Positions 8,303 through 17,548 are shown, counted from the stretch's first letter. The stretch: 64,000 bases of DNA from JBQTIY01 sp052387675 (GCA_052387675.1 JBQTIY010000014.1:6584-70583); one strand, 5' to 3'. Numbers and translations: made by a program. Notes: a model not told the origin generated them from the letters alone.

Positions 8303-9832
8303 ATGGACGAGGACACCCTCAAACTGCGTGGCCTGCGCAAGACCGCGCGCAGACTCTCACTCTTGCTGGCGGGCGCGCTCCTGGCAAGCTGCGGACTGAT
8401 GAGCGCAACGGCTCGTAACGCACCGGGCAGCGCGCCGCGAATGGCGCCGCCAGACGCCTCGGTGCAGTGCGCGGTCGCCGCCGTGAGCCAGGACCGGCTG
8501 CGCGAAGATCTTGCCGGACTGGTGAGTTTCGGCACGCGGCACACCCGCAGCGAGACCGAGAGCGCGACGCGCGGCATCGGCGCGGCGCGGCGCTGGCTGC
8601 ACGCGCGCTTCGCGGAAGTGTCCGCGGAGCACGGCGGCTTGCTCGAAGTCGAGTCGCAGAGCCACCTCATCCCCGCCGGCCGGCGCATGCCCGAGCCGGT
8701 TGAGCTGGTAAACGTCGTGGCCACGCTGCGCGGCACCGACCCGGGGCGCGTCGTTGTGATCTCGGGCCACTACGACTCACGCAACAGCACCGACGAGAAC
8801 ACCAGCGGCGACGCGCCCGGCGCCAATGACGACGGCTCGGGCACCGTGGCCGTGCTGGAGGCAGCGCGGGCGATCTGCGCCGCGCTCGCGTACGCCGGCC
8901 CGGGCGGTGGCCCGCTGCGCCCGCGCGCCTCGATCCGCTTCGCGGCCGTCGCCGGCGAGGAGCAGGGCCTCTACGGCAGCAAGGCCATGGCCGCCGCCGA
9001 CCGCGCGGCCGGCACCGATGTCTTCGCCATGATCACCAATGACATCGTCGGCGGCGACGTGGGCGGCAACGGCGAGAGCAATCGCGGCCACCTGCGGATC
9101 TTCTCCGAAGGGCGGCCTTCGGGCCCCGTCGATGCCAGCCGCACTTCGGGCGTCACGGCCGAGGCCGAAGTCATCGGCAGCGACAACGACGCGACCTCGC
9201 GGCAACTCGCACGGGCCGTGCGCGAGATCGCCGCGCTCTATGTCCCGGCGCTGGCCGTGCAGCTCGTGCTGCGCCAGGACCGCTACCTGCGCGGAGGCGA
9301 TCACCGCGCCTTCAATGAGCAAGGCTATGCGGCCGTGCGCTTCACCGAACTGCACGAACACTTTGACCGGCAGCACCAGGACGTGCGCATCGAGCAAACG
9401 CCTGCCGGCCCGCGGGCCTTCGGCGACACGCTCGAACACATCGACTGGGTGAACCTCACCGACGTCACGCGGCTCAACGCGGCCGTCGCCTTGGCGCTGG
9501 CCCTGGCGCCACCGCCGCCCATGAACGTGCGCGTGGACACCAGCGGCCTCAGCCACGACACGCGCCTGCTCTGGGAGGCCTCGGCGAGCGAGTTGGCCAA
9601 CCCGGAAGCCCTCGATCACTGGCTCATCCGCCTGCGCCCCACCGACGCGCCCGACTGGACGCACGCGATCAAGGTCCCGCGCCGCGACACCGGCGCGAAC
9701 AACGGCACGCTGTCCGTAGCGATCGAGCACACGCTCGTCGGGCTGAGCAAGGATCACTGGCTCTTCGCCGTGCAGTCCGTGGATGCCGCAGGCCGCGCCA
9801 GCGTGCCGGTCTATCCGCGCCCCCAGCTCTGA
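8303..9832 (+). CDS. M28-family zinc peptidase, lipoprotein
   Basis: A 509-residue exported protein with a signal and a lipobox ending LLASC. The M28 (aminopeptidase Y) metal ligands are visible in order: GHYDSR, the GANDDGSG loop, AGEEQGLYGS with the catalytic Glu pair, an Asp in VIGSDND and the His of GGDHRAFNE. A C-terminal ~100-residue domain resembling a fibronectin-like fold follows the catalytic domain. It probably trims peptides in the periplasm. Its promoter lies back to back with that of the molybdoenzyme gene, which is not evidence for a shared function. Confidence 0.87.
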   Translation: MDEDTLKLRGLRKTARRLSLLLAGALLASCGLMSATARNAPGSAPRMAPPDASVQCAVAAVSQDRLREDLAGLVSFGTRHTRSETESATRGIGAARRWLHARFAEVSAEHGGLLEVESQSHLIPAGRRMPEPVELVNVVATLRGTDPGRVVVISGHYDSRNSTDENTSGDAPGANDDGSGTVAVLEAARAICAALAYAGPGGGPLRPRASIRFAAVAGEEQGLYGSKAMAAADRAAGTDVFAMITNDIVGGDVGGNGESNRGHLRIFSEGRPSGPVDASRTSGVTAEAEVIGSDNDATSRQLARAVREIAALYVPALAVQLVLRQDRYLRGGDHRAFNEQGYAAVRFTELHEHFDRQHQDVRIEQTPAGPRAFGDTLEHIDWVNLTDVTRLNAAVALALALAPPPPMNVRVDTSGLSHDTRLLWEASASELANPEALDHWLIRLRPTDAPDWTHAIKVPRRDTGANNGTLSVAIEHTLVGLSKDHWLFAVQSVDAAGRASVPVYPRPQL

Positions 9833-9845
9833 AAGCGCGCCGCCT

Positions 9846-9857
9846 GAGGGCGCCCTC
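9846..9857. other. 12-base perfect palindrome between convergent genes
   Basis: GAGGGCGCCCTC lies between the stop codons of the M28 peptidase (9832) and the permease (9861). It could form only a 4-base-pair hairpin and has no T-tract, so a terminator role is uncertain. Confidence 0.25.
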
Positions 9858-9860
9858 GCC

Positions 9861-11483
9861 CTAGTCGCTGTTTTCGTGCGGGACGGTGAGCCACTTCGCG
9901 GCTACGAGCACGGCGCCCATGGCGAGGTAGCCGGCGGCCCAAGGATTCTCCCAGGGCCAAGTGAAGCCCAGCGCAATGACCGTGTCGCCGGCAGTCCACA
10001 CGTAGCTGTGCATGAGGCCCACGCAGGCCAGCAGCGCTGCCGCCGCACACCAAGCCGCGCCGCGCAGCCACTGTCGCTCGATGATGAAGACCACCACCGC
10101 GGCCAGAATCATCGAGGCAAAGATGAAGCCCTGCTCGAGCGCGAAGGCGCCGTGGATCCAGGTGTCGCTGGCCTCGAAGAAGGGCACGATGCCCACGCCG
10201 AAGAGCGACTCGCTGCCGGTGCCGCTGACTGCGCCCGCGGCGCCATCGGCGACTTGCCCCGCTGCACGCAGCGCATTCTTGGCCATGAGAGCGCCCCAGG
10301 CGGCGACACCCGGCAACAGACCCATGACCACGGCCGGCGCATGCGCGCGCGGCACCGCCTGAAAAGCCTGCGCGGTGATGACCATGCCGATCCAGAGCAC
10401 GATGGCCATGCCGGCATCCACCGGCACAGCCCACGTGATGTGCGCCATCCAGCCCGTCACGCAGATGAGCGTGATGAAGGCGCCGTTGAGCACCGAGTAG
10501 CCGGCGCGCGCACCCATGGCCTTCCAGCCCGGGTGCCCGATGTAGAGCGTGGTCGGGAAGCAACTGCCGAAGAGCGCGGCCAGCAGCGTGCCGCCGCCGT
10601 TCACCGCCAGCGACGGCCCGGTGGCGAAGCTGTCGCCCGCCGCCTCAGCCGACTCAATGTTCTGCAGCGAGCCGACAAGATTGAACAGGCCCATCGGGAT
10701 GATGATCGAAAGGTAAGTGAGCAGCGCATCGCCGCCCAGGGCTTCGAGCAGGTCGCCCAGCACCGGCACCGGCCAGTGCAGCCAGCCGGAGCCGCTGCTG
10801 TGCGCGATGGCCGGCACGGCGCTCTCCACGGGCGCGAGGCCGGAGGTCCACGCCAGGAGCGTGCCCACCGCTACGGCCACCAGGCCGCCTGGAATGCCGC
10901 CGCGGAAACGCACGCGGCCGAAGTAGGTCATCATCACGATGGCCAGCGTGGCCAGACCCACCAGCGGGTGCGCGTAGGTGCGGAAGAGGAAGCCCAGCGA
11001 GATGAAAGTGAGCGCGATGCCGGCCAGCGTGGAGAGCAGCGCCGCGCGCGGCGTGAGCTTGCGGATGCGCTCGGCGAGCAGTGAGCCCGACAACTCGATG
11101 ACGCCGCTGCCCACCGTGGCGGCTAGGCCGGCCAGCCAGGCAATGCGCGCCGGATCGGGATGCCCGGCCAGCTGCGCGGCCATCTTGGCCGGCAGCATGA
11201 CCAGAAAGACGTAGCCGAAGAGCGAGACGGTGTTGATGCCGTAAGGCAGGGCGCAGACATCGCGCCGGCCCTCGCGCAGTGCAAGGCGCCGCGCCTGCCA
11301 GGCATAGAAGAGGTTGCCCGCGAGCAGAGAGACGGCCACGCCCGGCAGCACGCGCCCATAGAGCAGCTCGGGCGAGAAGCCCAGCACGGTGCGGCACAGC
11401 GTGTCGATCAGGATGAGCTGGACGAGGTTGTCCAGCGCCAGCCCGAAGAAGCCGTCGATGTCCCCGCGGACCAGCCAGCGCAT
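9861..11483 (-). CDS. NCS2/AzgA-like (xanthine-uracil family) permease
   Basis: A 540-residue polytopic membrane protein with about 12 hydrophobic segments. The N-terminal region (DGFFGLALDNLVQ, ALPYGINTVSLFG) and the mid-protein GxFNLVGSLQNIE segment resemble the NCS2/AzgA nucleobase permease group as found in Planctomycetota and other environmental bacteria. The substrate cannot be read from the sequence. The gene is monocistronic, with its own leaderless-type promoter, and is convergent with the M28 gene. Confidence 0.72.
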   Translation of the reverse strand: MRWLVRGDIDGFFGLALDNLVQLILIDTLCRTVLGFSPELLYGRVLPGVAVSLLAGNLFYAWQARRLALREGRRDVCALPYGINTVSLFGYVFLVMLPAKMAAQLAGHPDPARIAWLAGLAATVGSGVIELSGSLLAERIRKLTPRAALLSTLAGIALTFISLGFLFRTYAHPLVGLATLAIVMMTYFGRVRFRGGIPGGLVAVAVGTLLAWTSGLAPVESAVPAIAHSSGSGWLHWPVPVLGDLLEALGGDALLTYLSIIIPMGLFNLVGSLQNIESAEAAGDSFATGPSLAVNGGGTLLAALFGSCFPTTLYIGHPGWKAMGARAGYSVLNGAFITLICVTGWMAHITWAVPVDAGMAIVLWIGMVITAQAFQAVPRAHAPAVVMGLLPGVAAWGALMAKNALRAAGQVADGAAGAVSGTGSESLFGVGIVPFFEASDTWIHGAFALEQGFIFASMILAAVVVFIIERQWLRGAAWCAAAALLACVGLMHSYVWTAGDTVIALGFTWPWENPWAAGYLAMGAVLVAAKWLTVPHENSD

Positions 11484-11490
11484 GGCGCGG

Positions 11491-11496
11491 AGTCTA
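11491..11496 (-). promoter_or_regulatory. -10 box of the permease gene (leaderless)
   Basis: On the minus strand GCTGCG-TAGACT is followed by seven bases (CCGCGCC) and the ATG at 11483. Confidence 0.5.
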
Positions 11497-11550
11497 CGCA
11501 GCCAGAAGGCCGGGTTCGCCTGTCTTCTGGGAGATCGCGCGCCCGCCGCA

Positions 11551-11602
11551 GGGCCAGTGGGCGCCGATGGGCCAGTGGGCGCCGCTGGGCCAGTGGGCGT
11601 CG
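11551..11602. repeat. Three tandem copies of an 18-base unit
   Basis: The unit GGGCCAGTGGGCGCCGAT starts at 11551, 11569 and 11587. The second copy differs by one base and the third diverges near its end. It lies in the 181-base divergent spacer between the permease and the hybrid kinase, 60 bases before the kinase start. The spacer holds no gene; its other element is the permease promoter. Confidence 0.75.
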
Positions 11603-11664
11603 GAGCGGAGGAATCGCTCTAGGACGACAGCCTCGCGAACCGAAGAGGCTCCGGGCCCCCACCC

Positions 11665-14529
11665 ATGAGTCTCTCTACCCGCATCCTGCTCCGTATCTGC
11701 CTGCCCGCGCTGGCGCTTCTGCTCGCCGTGGGCGTGATCTTTCATCAGGTGCTCGCGGCGAGGCAGATCGAGCAGACGCAGCGGCGCCTCGAACATGCCG
11801 CCCGCTGCGCCGTGGATCACTTCAGCGGCGCGGTCGAACTTTTGGGCGTGCGCCTGCAGAACGCCCTGGCCGGCGAGCCGGGCACGGCGGAGTTCGCGGC
11901 AGGCGCGCAAGAGTTCCTGAGGGCGCAACCGATCGTGCGCGCCATCGAGATCCACTCCGCAGACGGCACCGGCCTGCTGAGCTTCGGCCACCCGCCGCAG
12001 GCGCAGGGTCTCCTCACGGCGAATGCGCCGGCTGTGCCCTCGGAGTCCGCCGTCGCAGCGCCGCCGGAAGCAGCCGAGGAAGGCTGGCGCCAAGCCGCGC
12101 TGCGCGACGGGCAAGCGCTCTCCTGGCAGCGCGGCCGCTCCGGTCCGCTGGAGGAAGGCCTCGTGCGACTGACGCAGAAGCTCACCGGCCACGCCGGCGA
12201 TGCGCGCAGCCAGAACGCGCACAGTCTTTTAGCCTCGGCCATCATCGACGAGCGCGCGCTGGCCGTGCCCGCCATGGTGTCCGGCGGCGCCGACCTGGGC
12301 TCGGTCACCTTCACCATCGAGAGCGCCGACGGCACTGTGCCCGTGCGACTCGGGCCGGCGCTGACGGACGAAGAGGCGCTCTCGGCCTCGGCGCTCCTGC
12401 CCCTGCATTCCGGCCGCCTCGTGGCCAGCCAATCCCGCGCCTACGCCATCGCCGGCCTGGTGAGCGTGGAGTTCGGGGCCAGCTTCGCCGTGTTGCTGCT
12501 CATCACTGCGCTGGTCGTGCAACTGCGCGGCGGCCTGGGCCGCGACGTGCTGCGGCCCGTACACCAGCTCACCGAAGTTGTCACGGCCTTCGAGTCGGGC
12601 CGGCCGACGCCGCCGCGCACGCGCGACACGCCGCAAAAGGGCGAACTCGCCACGCTGGACGTCGGCCTGCGCCGCGCCGTCGAGGCCGTGGCCGAGAGCC
12701 AGCGCACGCTGCGCGACCTGAATGCCTCCCTTGAAGAGCGCGTGACCAAGCGCACCTCCGAGATTCTCGCCGTCAATCAGGAACTCCGCACCGCCCGCGA
12801 CGAAGCGCGCCTCACCGCCAAGTCGCGCATGGCCTTCGTGGCCTATATGAGCCACGAACTGCGCACGCCGCTCAATGCCATCGTGGGCATGAGCGGCCTT
12901 TTGCTCGACACGCGCCTCGATGCCGAGCAGCGCGACAACGCCGAGACCATTCGCAACGCGAGCCAGACCCTGCTCGGGGTGATCAACACCGTGCTCGACC
13001 TGACTCGCGCCGAGGCCGGGCACTTGCCCATCGAGGCGGTGGACTTTGACCTGGCCACGCTGGTCGACGAAGTCGGCGACCTGCTCGCCAGCACCGCGCA
13101 CCGCGCCGAGCTGGAACTCGTGCTCGACGTGGATCCAGCTTGCCCGGCGCGCGTGCGCAGCGACCCGAACCTGCTGCGCCAAGTGCTCGTGAACCTGACC
13201 GCCAATGCGATCAAGTTCACCGAACGCGGCGAAGTCGTGCTGCGCGCACGCCTGGAAGACCCGGGCGATGGCGGCGCACCGGACACGGGCCACGCGGTCG
13301 TGCGCTTCGAAGTGCTTGACACCGGCATCGGCCTCACGCCGGAAGCGCAGGCGCGGCTCTTCCAGCCCTATGTGCAAGCCGAGGACTCGACCTCGCGACG
13401 CTACGGCGGCACCGGTCTCGGCCTAGCCATCAGCAAGCAGATCGTGCTGCGCCTGGGCGGCCGCATCGGCGTGGAGAGCCAGCCCGGAACCGGCTCCACG
13501 TTCTGGTGCAGCCTGCCGCTCGCCGCCGCCACCAATGACACCTGCCCCGTGGCCGGTCCGATCGAGGCCAGTCCGCCGGCCCGTTGGGAACTCCAGGGCT
13601 TGCGCACGCTCTTCGCCTGCTCGGGCGAGACGGCGCGGCGCGTGCGCGAGCGGCGCCTGCGCTCGCTGGGGCTGCGCGTGAGCGCGGCGGCCAGTGGCGC
13701 CGAGGCGCTCGACGCGGCCCGCCGGGCCTTCGAGCAGGGCACGCCCTTTGGCCTAGTGCTGATTGATGATGCGCTCGCCGGCCCCTCCGCAGCCGAGCTG
13801 GCGCACACCCTCGGCGCGGATCCGGCCCTGCAGTCAGCGCGGCGCGTGCTGCTCACTCGGCACACCGCCAGTGGCCGTCGCGAAGCCGCGCTCGCCGCCG
13901 GCTTCCACGGCACGCTGGCCAAGCCCTTCCGTCAGCGCGCGCTCGTGGAGACTCTCGCGCAGATCGTCAGTGCGGAACCGACCCGGAGTGCAGCCGCGCT
14001 GCCGGCGGCCGCGCCCCAACCCTCCGCGCCCAAGGAAACCGCCGGCGCTGAATCTGCAAGCACTGCATCTGACGGCGCCACATCCGGCGTCGCCGCCTCA
14101 TCCCCGGATCTGCGCCCGCGGTTGCTCGTGGCCGAGGACAGCTTGGTGAATCAGAAGGTCATGCGCCTCGTGCTGGAGAAACTCGGCTACCGCGTGGACG
14201 TCGTGGACGAGGGGCAAAAGGCCGTCGCCGCCGCAGCCGCCACGAACTACGACGCCGTCCTCATGGACTGTCAGTTGCCCGACATCGACGGCTGCGAGGC
14301 CACCGTGCGAATCCGCGCTCAAGAAATTGCGGAGGGCCGGCGGCGCGTGCCGATCCTGGCCATGACCGCGGCCGGCCTCACCGGCGACCGCGAACGCGTC
14401 CTGCGCGCCGGCATGGACGACTACCTCACCAAGCCGATCCTGCGCGAACAACTGGCCACACATCTCGAGGCCTGGATCGCCCGCGCCCCGGCGGGCGGCA
14501 CTCCGGTCTCGGCTCCGGAGCCGCACTGA
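11665..14529 (+). CDS. Membrane hybrid histidine kinase with pseudo-receiver and receiver
   Basis: A 954-residue sensor. An N-terminal membrane helix, a ~230-residue extracytoplasmic region and a second helix near residue 270 are followed by a HAMP-like/coiled linker. The HisKA phosphoacceptor is His396 in SHELRTPLNAI, and the ATPase N, G1 and G2 boxes follow (LTANAIKFTE, DTGIGLTP, GGTGLGLAIS). A first receiver-like domain (~640-770) keeps an Asp and the KPF lysine but lacks the N-terminal acidic pair, so it looks degenerate. The second receiver (~810-930; AEDSLVNQ, LMDCQLPD, MTKP-type end DYLTKP) is canonical. It overlaps the HPt gene downstream, its likely partner. Confidence 0.93.
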   Translation: MSLSTRILLRICLPALALLLAVGVIFHQVLAARQIEQTQRRLEHAARCAVDHFSGAVELLGVRLQNALAGEPGTAEFAAGAQEFLRAQPIVRAIEIHSADGTGLLSFGHPPQAQGLLTANAPAVPSESAVAAPPEAAEEGWRQAALRDGQALSWQRGRSGPLEEGLVRLTQKLTGHAGDARSQNAHSLLASAIIDERALAVPAMVSGGADLGSVTFTIESADGTVPVRLGPALTDEEALSASALLPLHSGRLVASQSRAYAIAGLVSVEFGASFAVLLLITALVVQLRGGLGRDVLRPVHQLTEVVTAFESGRPTPPRTRDTPQKGELATLDVGLRRAVEAVAESQRTLRDLNASLEERVTKRTSEILAVNQELRTARDEARLTAKSRMAFVAYMSHELRTPLNAIVGMSGLLLDTRLDAEQRDNAETIRNASQTLLGVINTVLDLTRAEAGHLPIEAVDFDLATLVDEVGDLLASTAHRAELELVLDVDPACPARVRSDPNLLRQVLVNLTANAIKFTERGEVVLRARLEDPGDGGAPDTGHAVVRFEVLDTGIGLTPEAQARLFQPYVQAEDSTSRRYGGTGLGLAISKQIVLRLGGRIGVESQPGTGSTFWCSLPLAAATNDTCPVAGPIEASPPARWELQGLRTLFACSGETARRVRERRLRSLGLRVSAAASGAEALDAARRAFEQGTPFGLVLIDDALAGPSAAELAHTLGADPALQSARRVLLTRHTASGRREAALAAGFHGTLAKPFRQRALVETLAQIVSAEPTRSAAALPAAAPQPSAPKETAGAESASTASDGATSGVAASSPDLRPRLLVAEDSLVNQKVMRLVLEKLGYRVDVVDEGQKAVAAAAATNYDAVLMDCQLPDIDGCEATVRIRAQEIAEGRRRVPILAMTAAGLTGDRERVLRAGMDDYLTKPILREQLATHLEAWIARAPAGGTPVSAPEPH

Positions 14530-14900
14530 TGGACACGACGCTGGATCCCGCCGCGCTGCTCGAACTGCAGGCCTGCGACGAAGACGGCTCGCTCATTGCC
14601 GAACTCCTGGTGCTCTACCAAGAGGAAAGCCCGGCGCGCCTCGCCGCCCTGCGCGCGGCCTTTGAGCGGGGAGATGCGCGGGAAGTCTCGCGCCAAGCTC
14701 ATGCGCTCATCTCGGCCAGCGCGCAGCTCGGTGGCGTCGGCCTGGCGGCGCAGTGCCGGCGCCTGCAGACGACGGCCGCGGCCCTCGCGGAAGCCGGGCA
14801 GGCGCCCGGAGAGGACATCGCCGAGCAAATCGAGTCGATCCGTGCCGAACAGGCCCGCGTGCTGGCCGCGCTCTCGGCTTGGGTCGCCCAGCAGCGCTAA
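14529..14900 (+). CDS. HPt phosphotransfer protein
   Basis: A 123-residue stand-alone histidine phosphotransfer protein. The phosphorylatable residue is His58 in SRQAHALISASAQLGG, matching the AHxLKGxxxxxG pattern of HPt four-helix bundles. Its start overlaps the last base of the hybrid kinase stop, so the two are co-expressed and it should accept phosphate from the kinase's C-terminal receiver. No output response regulator lies next to it, so the final target is elsewhere. Confidence 0.85.
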   Translation: MDTTLDPAALLELQACDEDGSLIAELLVLYQEESPARLAALRAAFERGDAREVSRQAHALISASAQLGGVGLAAQCRRLQTTAAALAEAGQAPGEDIAEQIESIRAEQARVLAALSAWVAQQR

Positions 14901-14957
14901 GCAGCCGGTGCCAATCGCCCGGCGCTGAGCGGGTTTGGATCGCCTCGCGGCGGTCCC

Positions 14958-14963
14958 TATCCT
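14958..14963 (+). promoter_or_regulatory. -10 box of the ZIP transporter gene (leaderless)
   Basis: TATCCT is followed by seven bases (CTCGCGG) and the ATG at 14971. The spacing supports that ATG rather than the TTG at 14935 as the start. Confidence 0.5.
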
Positions 14964-14970
14964 CTCGCGG

Positions 14971-15699
14971 ATGAACGCCTCGCTCGTGCAGGCGGCCTGC
15001 GTGCTGATCGCGGTCTCCGCCATCGGCGCCACGCTGCCGCTCTACCGACACTGGTCCGAACGAGGGCTGCACATCTTCGCGGCCATCGCCGCCGGTATTT
15101 TCCTGGGCGTGATCTTCCTGCATCTGCTGCCGGAACTCTCCGCCAGCACGGGCGGCCTGCTGCCCTGGGCCGCCGCGCTGGGCGGACTCGTGCTGCTCTT
15201 TTTCATCGAGCGCATCTGGCTGGCCGGGCGCAAGGCCGCCGGCGGCGACCAGCACGACGTGGTCTGGTTCGCCACCTTCATCGGCCTGTCGGTGCACTCC
15301 TTCGCCACCGGACTGGGCTTCGCCAGCATTGCCGCGGATCCGGCGCTGGCCTGGGCCTTTGTCGGCTCGATCGCCGTGCACAAGGCCGGCGAGGCCTTCT
15401 CGCTGGCCACGGTCATGCGCCTCGGCCATCTCGAAGTGCGGCGCGCTGCGCCGGTGCTGCTCGCCTTCTGTCTCGCCACGCCGGCCGGCCTCTTCGCCGG
15501 CTCTTGGCTGACCCAGGGCGACAGCGGTGGTCAGTTCACTCCGCTGCTCACCGGCCTGGCCTGCGGCACCTTTCTCTATGTGGCGGTGGCGGATCTCCTG
15601 CCCGAAGTCTTCCACGCCACCAAGGATCCCTGGCCGCGCATCGCCGGCCTTTTCTTCGGGATCGCAGTCGCCGCTGCGGGCGCCACGCAGTTCCACTGA
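14971..15699 (+). CDS. ZIP-family metal transporter
   Basis: A 242-residue membrane protein with about eight hydrophobic segments. The ZIP signature is visible: helix 4 contains GLSVHSFATGLGFA and helix 5 contains HKAGEAFSLA, which provide the metal-binding His/Glu residues. ZIP proteins bring divalent metals (Zn, Fe, Mn) into the cytoplasm; the specific metal cannot be told. The ATG at 14971 was chosen over an upstream TTG because of promoter spacing. It is convergent with the two-component sensor. Confidence 0.85.
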   Translation: MNASLVQAACVLIAVSAIGATLPLYRHWSERGLHIFAAIAAGIFLGVIFLHLLPELSASTGGLLPWAAALGGLVLLFFIERIWLAGRKAAGGDQHDVVWFATFIGLSVHSFATGLGFASIAADPALAWAFVGSIAVHKAGEAFSLATVMRLGHLEVRRAAPVLLAFCLATPAGLFAGSWLTQGDSGGQFTPLLTGLACGTFLYVAVADLLPEVFHATKDPWPRIAGLFFGIAVAAAGATQFH

Positions 15700-15754
15700 G
15701 GCCGCGCTGTGCGAGGTCGCGCAGTCCACTGAGCCCGCGCGGCGCGAGGTCGCG
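15688..15754. repeat. Imperfect tandem duplication across the ZIP stop codon
   Basis: Copy 1 (15688-15721) and copy 2 (15722-15754) share the pattern CAG..TCCACTGAG..CCGCGC..GCGAGGTCGCG. Copy 1 contains the ZIP stop codon, and copy 2 fills the convergent spacer before the histidine kinase stop at 15757. Confidence 0.7.
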
Positions 15755-15756
15755 CC

Positions 15757-16686
15757 TCAGGCGTCGTCGGGCAAGAGCGCCAGATCCACGGTGAAGTTTG
15801 TGCCCGAGCCGACGCGGCTCTCCACACGGATCGCGCCCTGGTGCGCCTCAACGATGGCTTTGCAGATGGCCAAGCCCAGGCCGGTGCCGCCCAGATTGCG
15901 GCTGCGCGACTTCTCCAGATGGAAGAAGCTCTCAAAGATGTGCGGCAGGTCCTTGGGGGCGATGCCGATGCCGGTGTCCGAGACGGACACGAGCGCGCGG
16001 CCGCCGCGGCGCTCGCAGATGAGCGTCACCTGCCCGCCCGGCGGCGTGAAGACCGAGGCATTGCCGAGCAGATTCTGGATGACCTGTCCCAGGCGATTGC
16101 CGTCACCGCGCACGTCGAGCGGATCGTCCGGGAAGCGCCGCTCGAAGCGGATCTGCTTGTCGGCCATGCGCTGCTCGAAGGCTAGGCCCACTTGGTCGGC
16201 CAGCTCGGTGAGCGAGACCGTCTCGAAGTGGAACTCCAGGTGGCGCGTGTCGAGCTTGGAGAGTTCAAAGAGATCCTTCACCAAGTGCGCCAGCTTCTTG
16301 GTCTCGCGGTGGCAGACCTCCAGGTTCTTGCGCACGTCCGGGTGGCGCGGATCGGCGAGCGCCGTCTCCAGATAGCCCTGGATCGAGGTGAGCGGCGTGC
16401 GCAGCTCATGGCTCACGTTGGCGATGAGCCGGCGCCGCAGCTCGTCGTTCTGGCGCAGTTCCTCGTAGTTACCGCGCAACGTCACGACCATGGCCTCGAT
16501 GCCGGCCACGATCTGCCCGATCTCGCCGCGCTCGCCGCGCGGCAGGCGGTGTTCAAGATCGCCGGCCGCGATTTCATGCAGCGCGCGGTTCAAGCGCCGC
16601 AGCCGCCGCCAGGTGAGCACGTAGAGCGCAGCCAGCGCCGCGAGCAGCGCCAGGCCCAGGCCGCCGGCGACCTGCCAGCCGTCCAT
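15757..16686 (-). CDS. PhoR-like sensor histidine kinase
   Basis: A 309-residue kinase with one N-terminal membrane helix (~6-26), a HAMP-like segment (~28-80), HisKA with His93 in VSHELRTPLTS and a HATPase domain with NLLGNASVFT, DTGIGIAPKD and GGTGLGLAIC. It lacks any large sensory domain, as in small PhoR-like sensors. It is cotranscribed with the response regulator whose stop overlaps its ATG by one base (TGATG). Resemblance to PhoR is at family level; the signal is unknown, and the pst genes are about 45 kb away. Confidence 0.88.
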   Translation of the reverse strand: MDGWQVAGGLGLALLAALAALYVLTWRRLRRLNRALHEIAAGDLEHRLPRGERGEIGQIVAGIEAMVVTLRGNYEELRQNDELRRRLIANVSHELRTPLTSIQGYLETALADPRHPDVRKNLEVCHRETKKLAHLVKDLFELSKLDTRHLEFHFETVSLTELADQVGLAFEQRMADKQIRFERRFPDDPLDVRGDGNRLGQVIQNLLGNASVFTPPGGQVTLICERRGGRALVSVSDTGIGIAPKDLPHIFESFFHLEKSRSRNLGGTGLGLAICKAIVEAHQGAIRVESRVGSGTNFTVDLALLPDDA

Positions 16687-17396
16687 CAGCAGAACTGGTC
16701 GGTGAACTTGTAGCCGAAGCCCCAGACGGTCTGCACGAAGACCGGCCGGTTGCGATCCACTTCGAGCTTGGCGCGCAGGCGCTTCACGTGCGTGTCGATC
16801 GTGCGGTCGGTGCCGTCGAAGCTCTCGACGCCGGATTTTTCGCAGAGCGTGCGGCGCGAGAAGGGGCGTCCGGGCGCCAGCGCGAGCACGCGCAGGATCT
16901 CGAACTCCTTCTGGGTCAGGCGCAGATCCTCGCCCTTGCGCAGCGCGAGCCGCTTGGTCAGGTCCAGCGTCAGCTCGCCGAACTTCAGCTTCTGGTCGGC
17001 CTTGCCGTCCTTGAGCTTGGTGAGCAGATCCACGCGGCGCGCCAGCGCTTTGACGCGCGCCAAGAGTTCCTCGATGGAGAAGGGCTTGGTGACATAGTCA
17101 TCGGCCCCCATCTCCAGCCCGGCCACCTTGTTGGCCTCCTCCGACTTGGCCGTGAGCATGAGCACCGGCACATAGTTCGGCGAGTTGCGGATGTGGCGGC
17201 AGACTTCCATGCCATCCACCAGCGGCAGCATGAGGTCGAGCACGACGAGGTCGTAGTCGCCGTCGTCGAAGCGCTTGATCGCCGCGCGGCCGTCGCCGAC
17301 GCGCGTGACGGAATAGCCGGCGCGCTCAAGGTGCATCTTCACCAAGGCCGCGATGTTCGGATCGTCTTCCACGACCAGGATGCTGCGCAGAGCCAT
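16686..17396 (-). CDS. OmpR/PhoB-family response regulator
   Basis: A 236-residue DNA-binding regulator. The receiver has the acidic pair E10-D11-D12, the phosphoacceptor Asp54 in VVLDLMLP and the conserved Lys in MLTAKS. The C-terminal winged helix shows LTQKEFEILRVLA and TIDTHVKRLRAKLE...VWGFGYKF, typical of the OmpR/PhoB class. The ATG at 17396 was chosen; a GTG two codons upstream is possible. It precedes and overlaps its partner kinase gene. Confidence 0.92.
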   Translation of the reverse strand: MALRSILVVEDDPNIAALVKMHLERAGYSVTRVGDGRAAIKRFDDGDYDLVVLDLMLPLVDGMEVCRHIRNSPNYVPVLMLTAKSEEANKVAGLEMGADDYVTKPFSIEELLARVKALARRVDLLTKLKDGKADQKLKFGELTLDLTKRLALRKGEDLRLTQKEFEILRVLALAPGRPFSRRTLCEKSGVESFDGTDRTIDTHVKRLRAKLEVDRNRPVFVQTVWGFGYKFTDQFC

Positions 17397-17509
17397 GCCC
17401 ACAGTGTGCGACGACCCGGCCGGGAATGGAATGCGGCAGGCACACGGCCGGCGCGGGGGCGAGGCGGGCCGGGGCAACGGGCGCGGGCGCGGGGTCCGGA
17501 GCGTGTCGC

Positions 17510-17548
17510 GGAGCCTCCGGCGAAAAAACTTGGCCCGCCGGAGGCTCC
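17510..17548. other. Perfect 13-base-pair inverted repeat
   Basis: The arms GGAGCCTCCGGCG (17510-17522) and CGCCGGAGGCTCC (17536-17548) are fully complementary, with a 13-base loop that begins with six A. No T-tract follows the stem on either strand, and no gene ends nearby. It is therefore not a standard terminator and may be a regulatory structure or the end of an unannotated RNA. Confidence 0.7.

Noticed and set aside
14935..14970. TTG start giving a 12-residue longer ZIP protein
   Set aside because: The extension overlaps the -10 box, and the ATG at 14971 lies exactly seven bases after it like other genes in the window.
17510..17548. Standard intrinsic terminator
   Set aside because: The stem is strong, but the A-tract is in the loop, no T-tract follows on either strand and no gene ends nearby.
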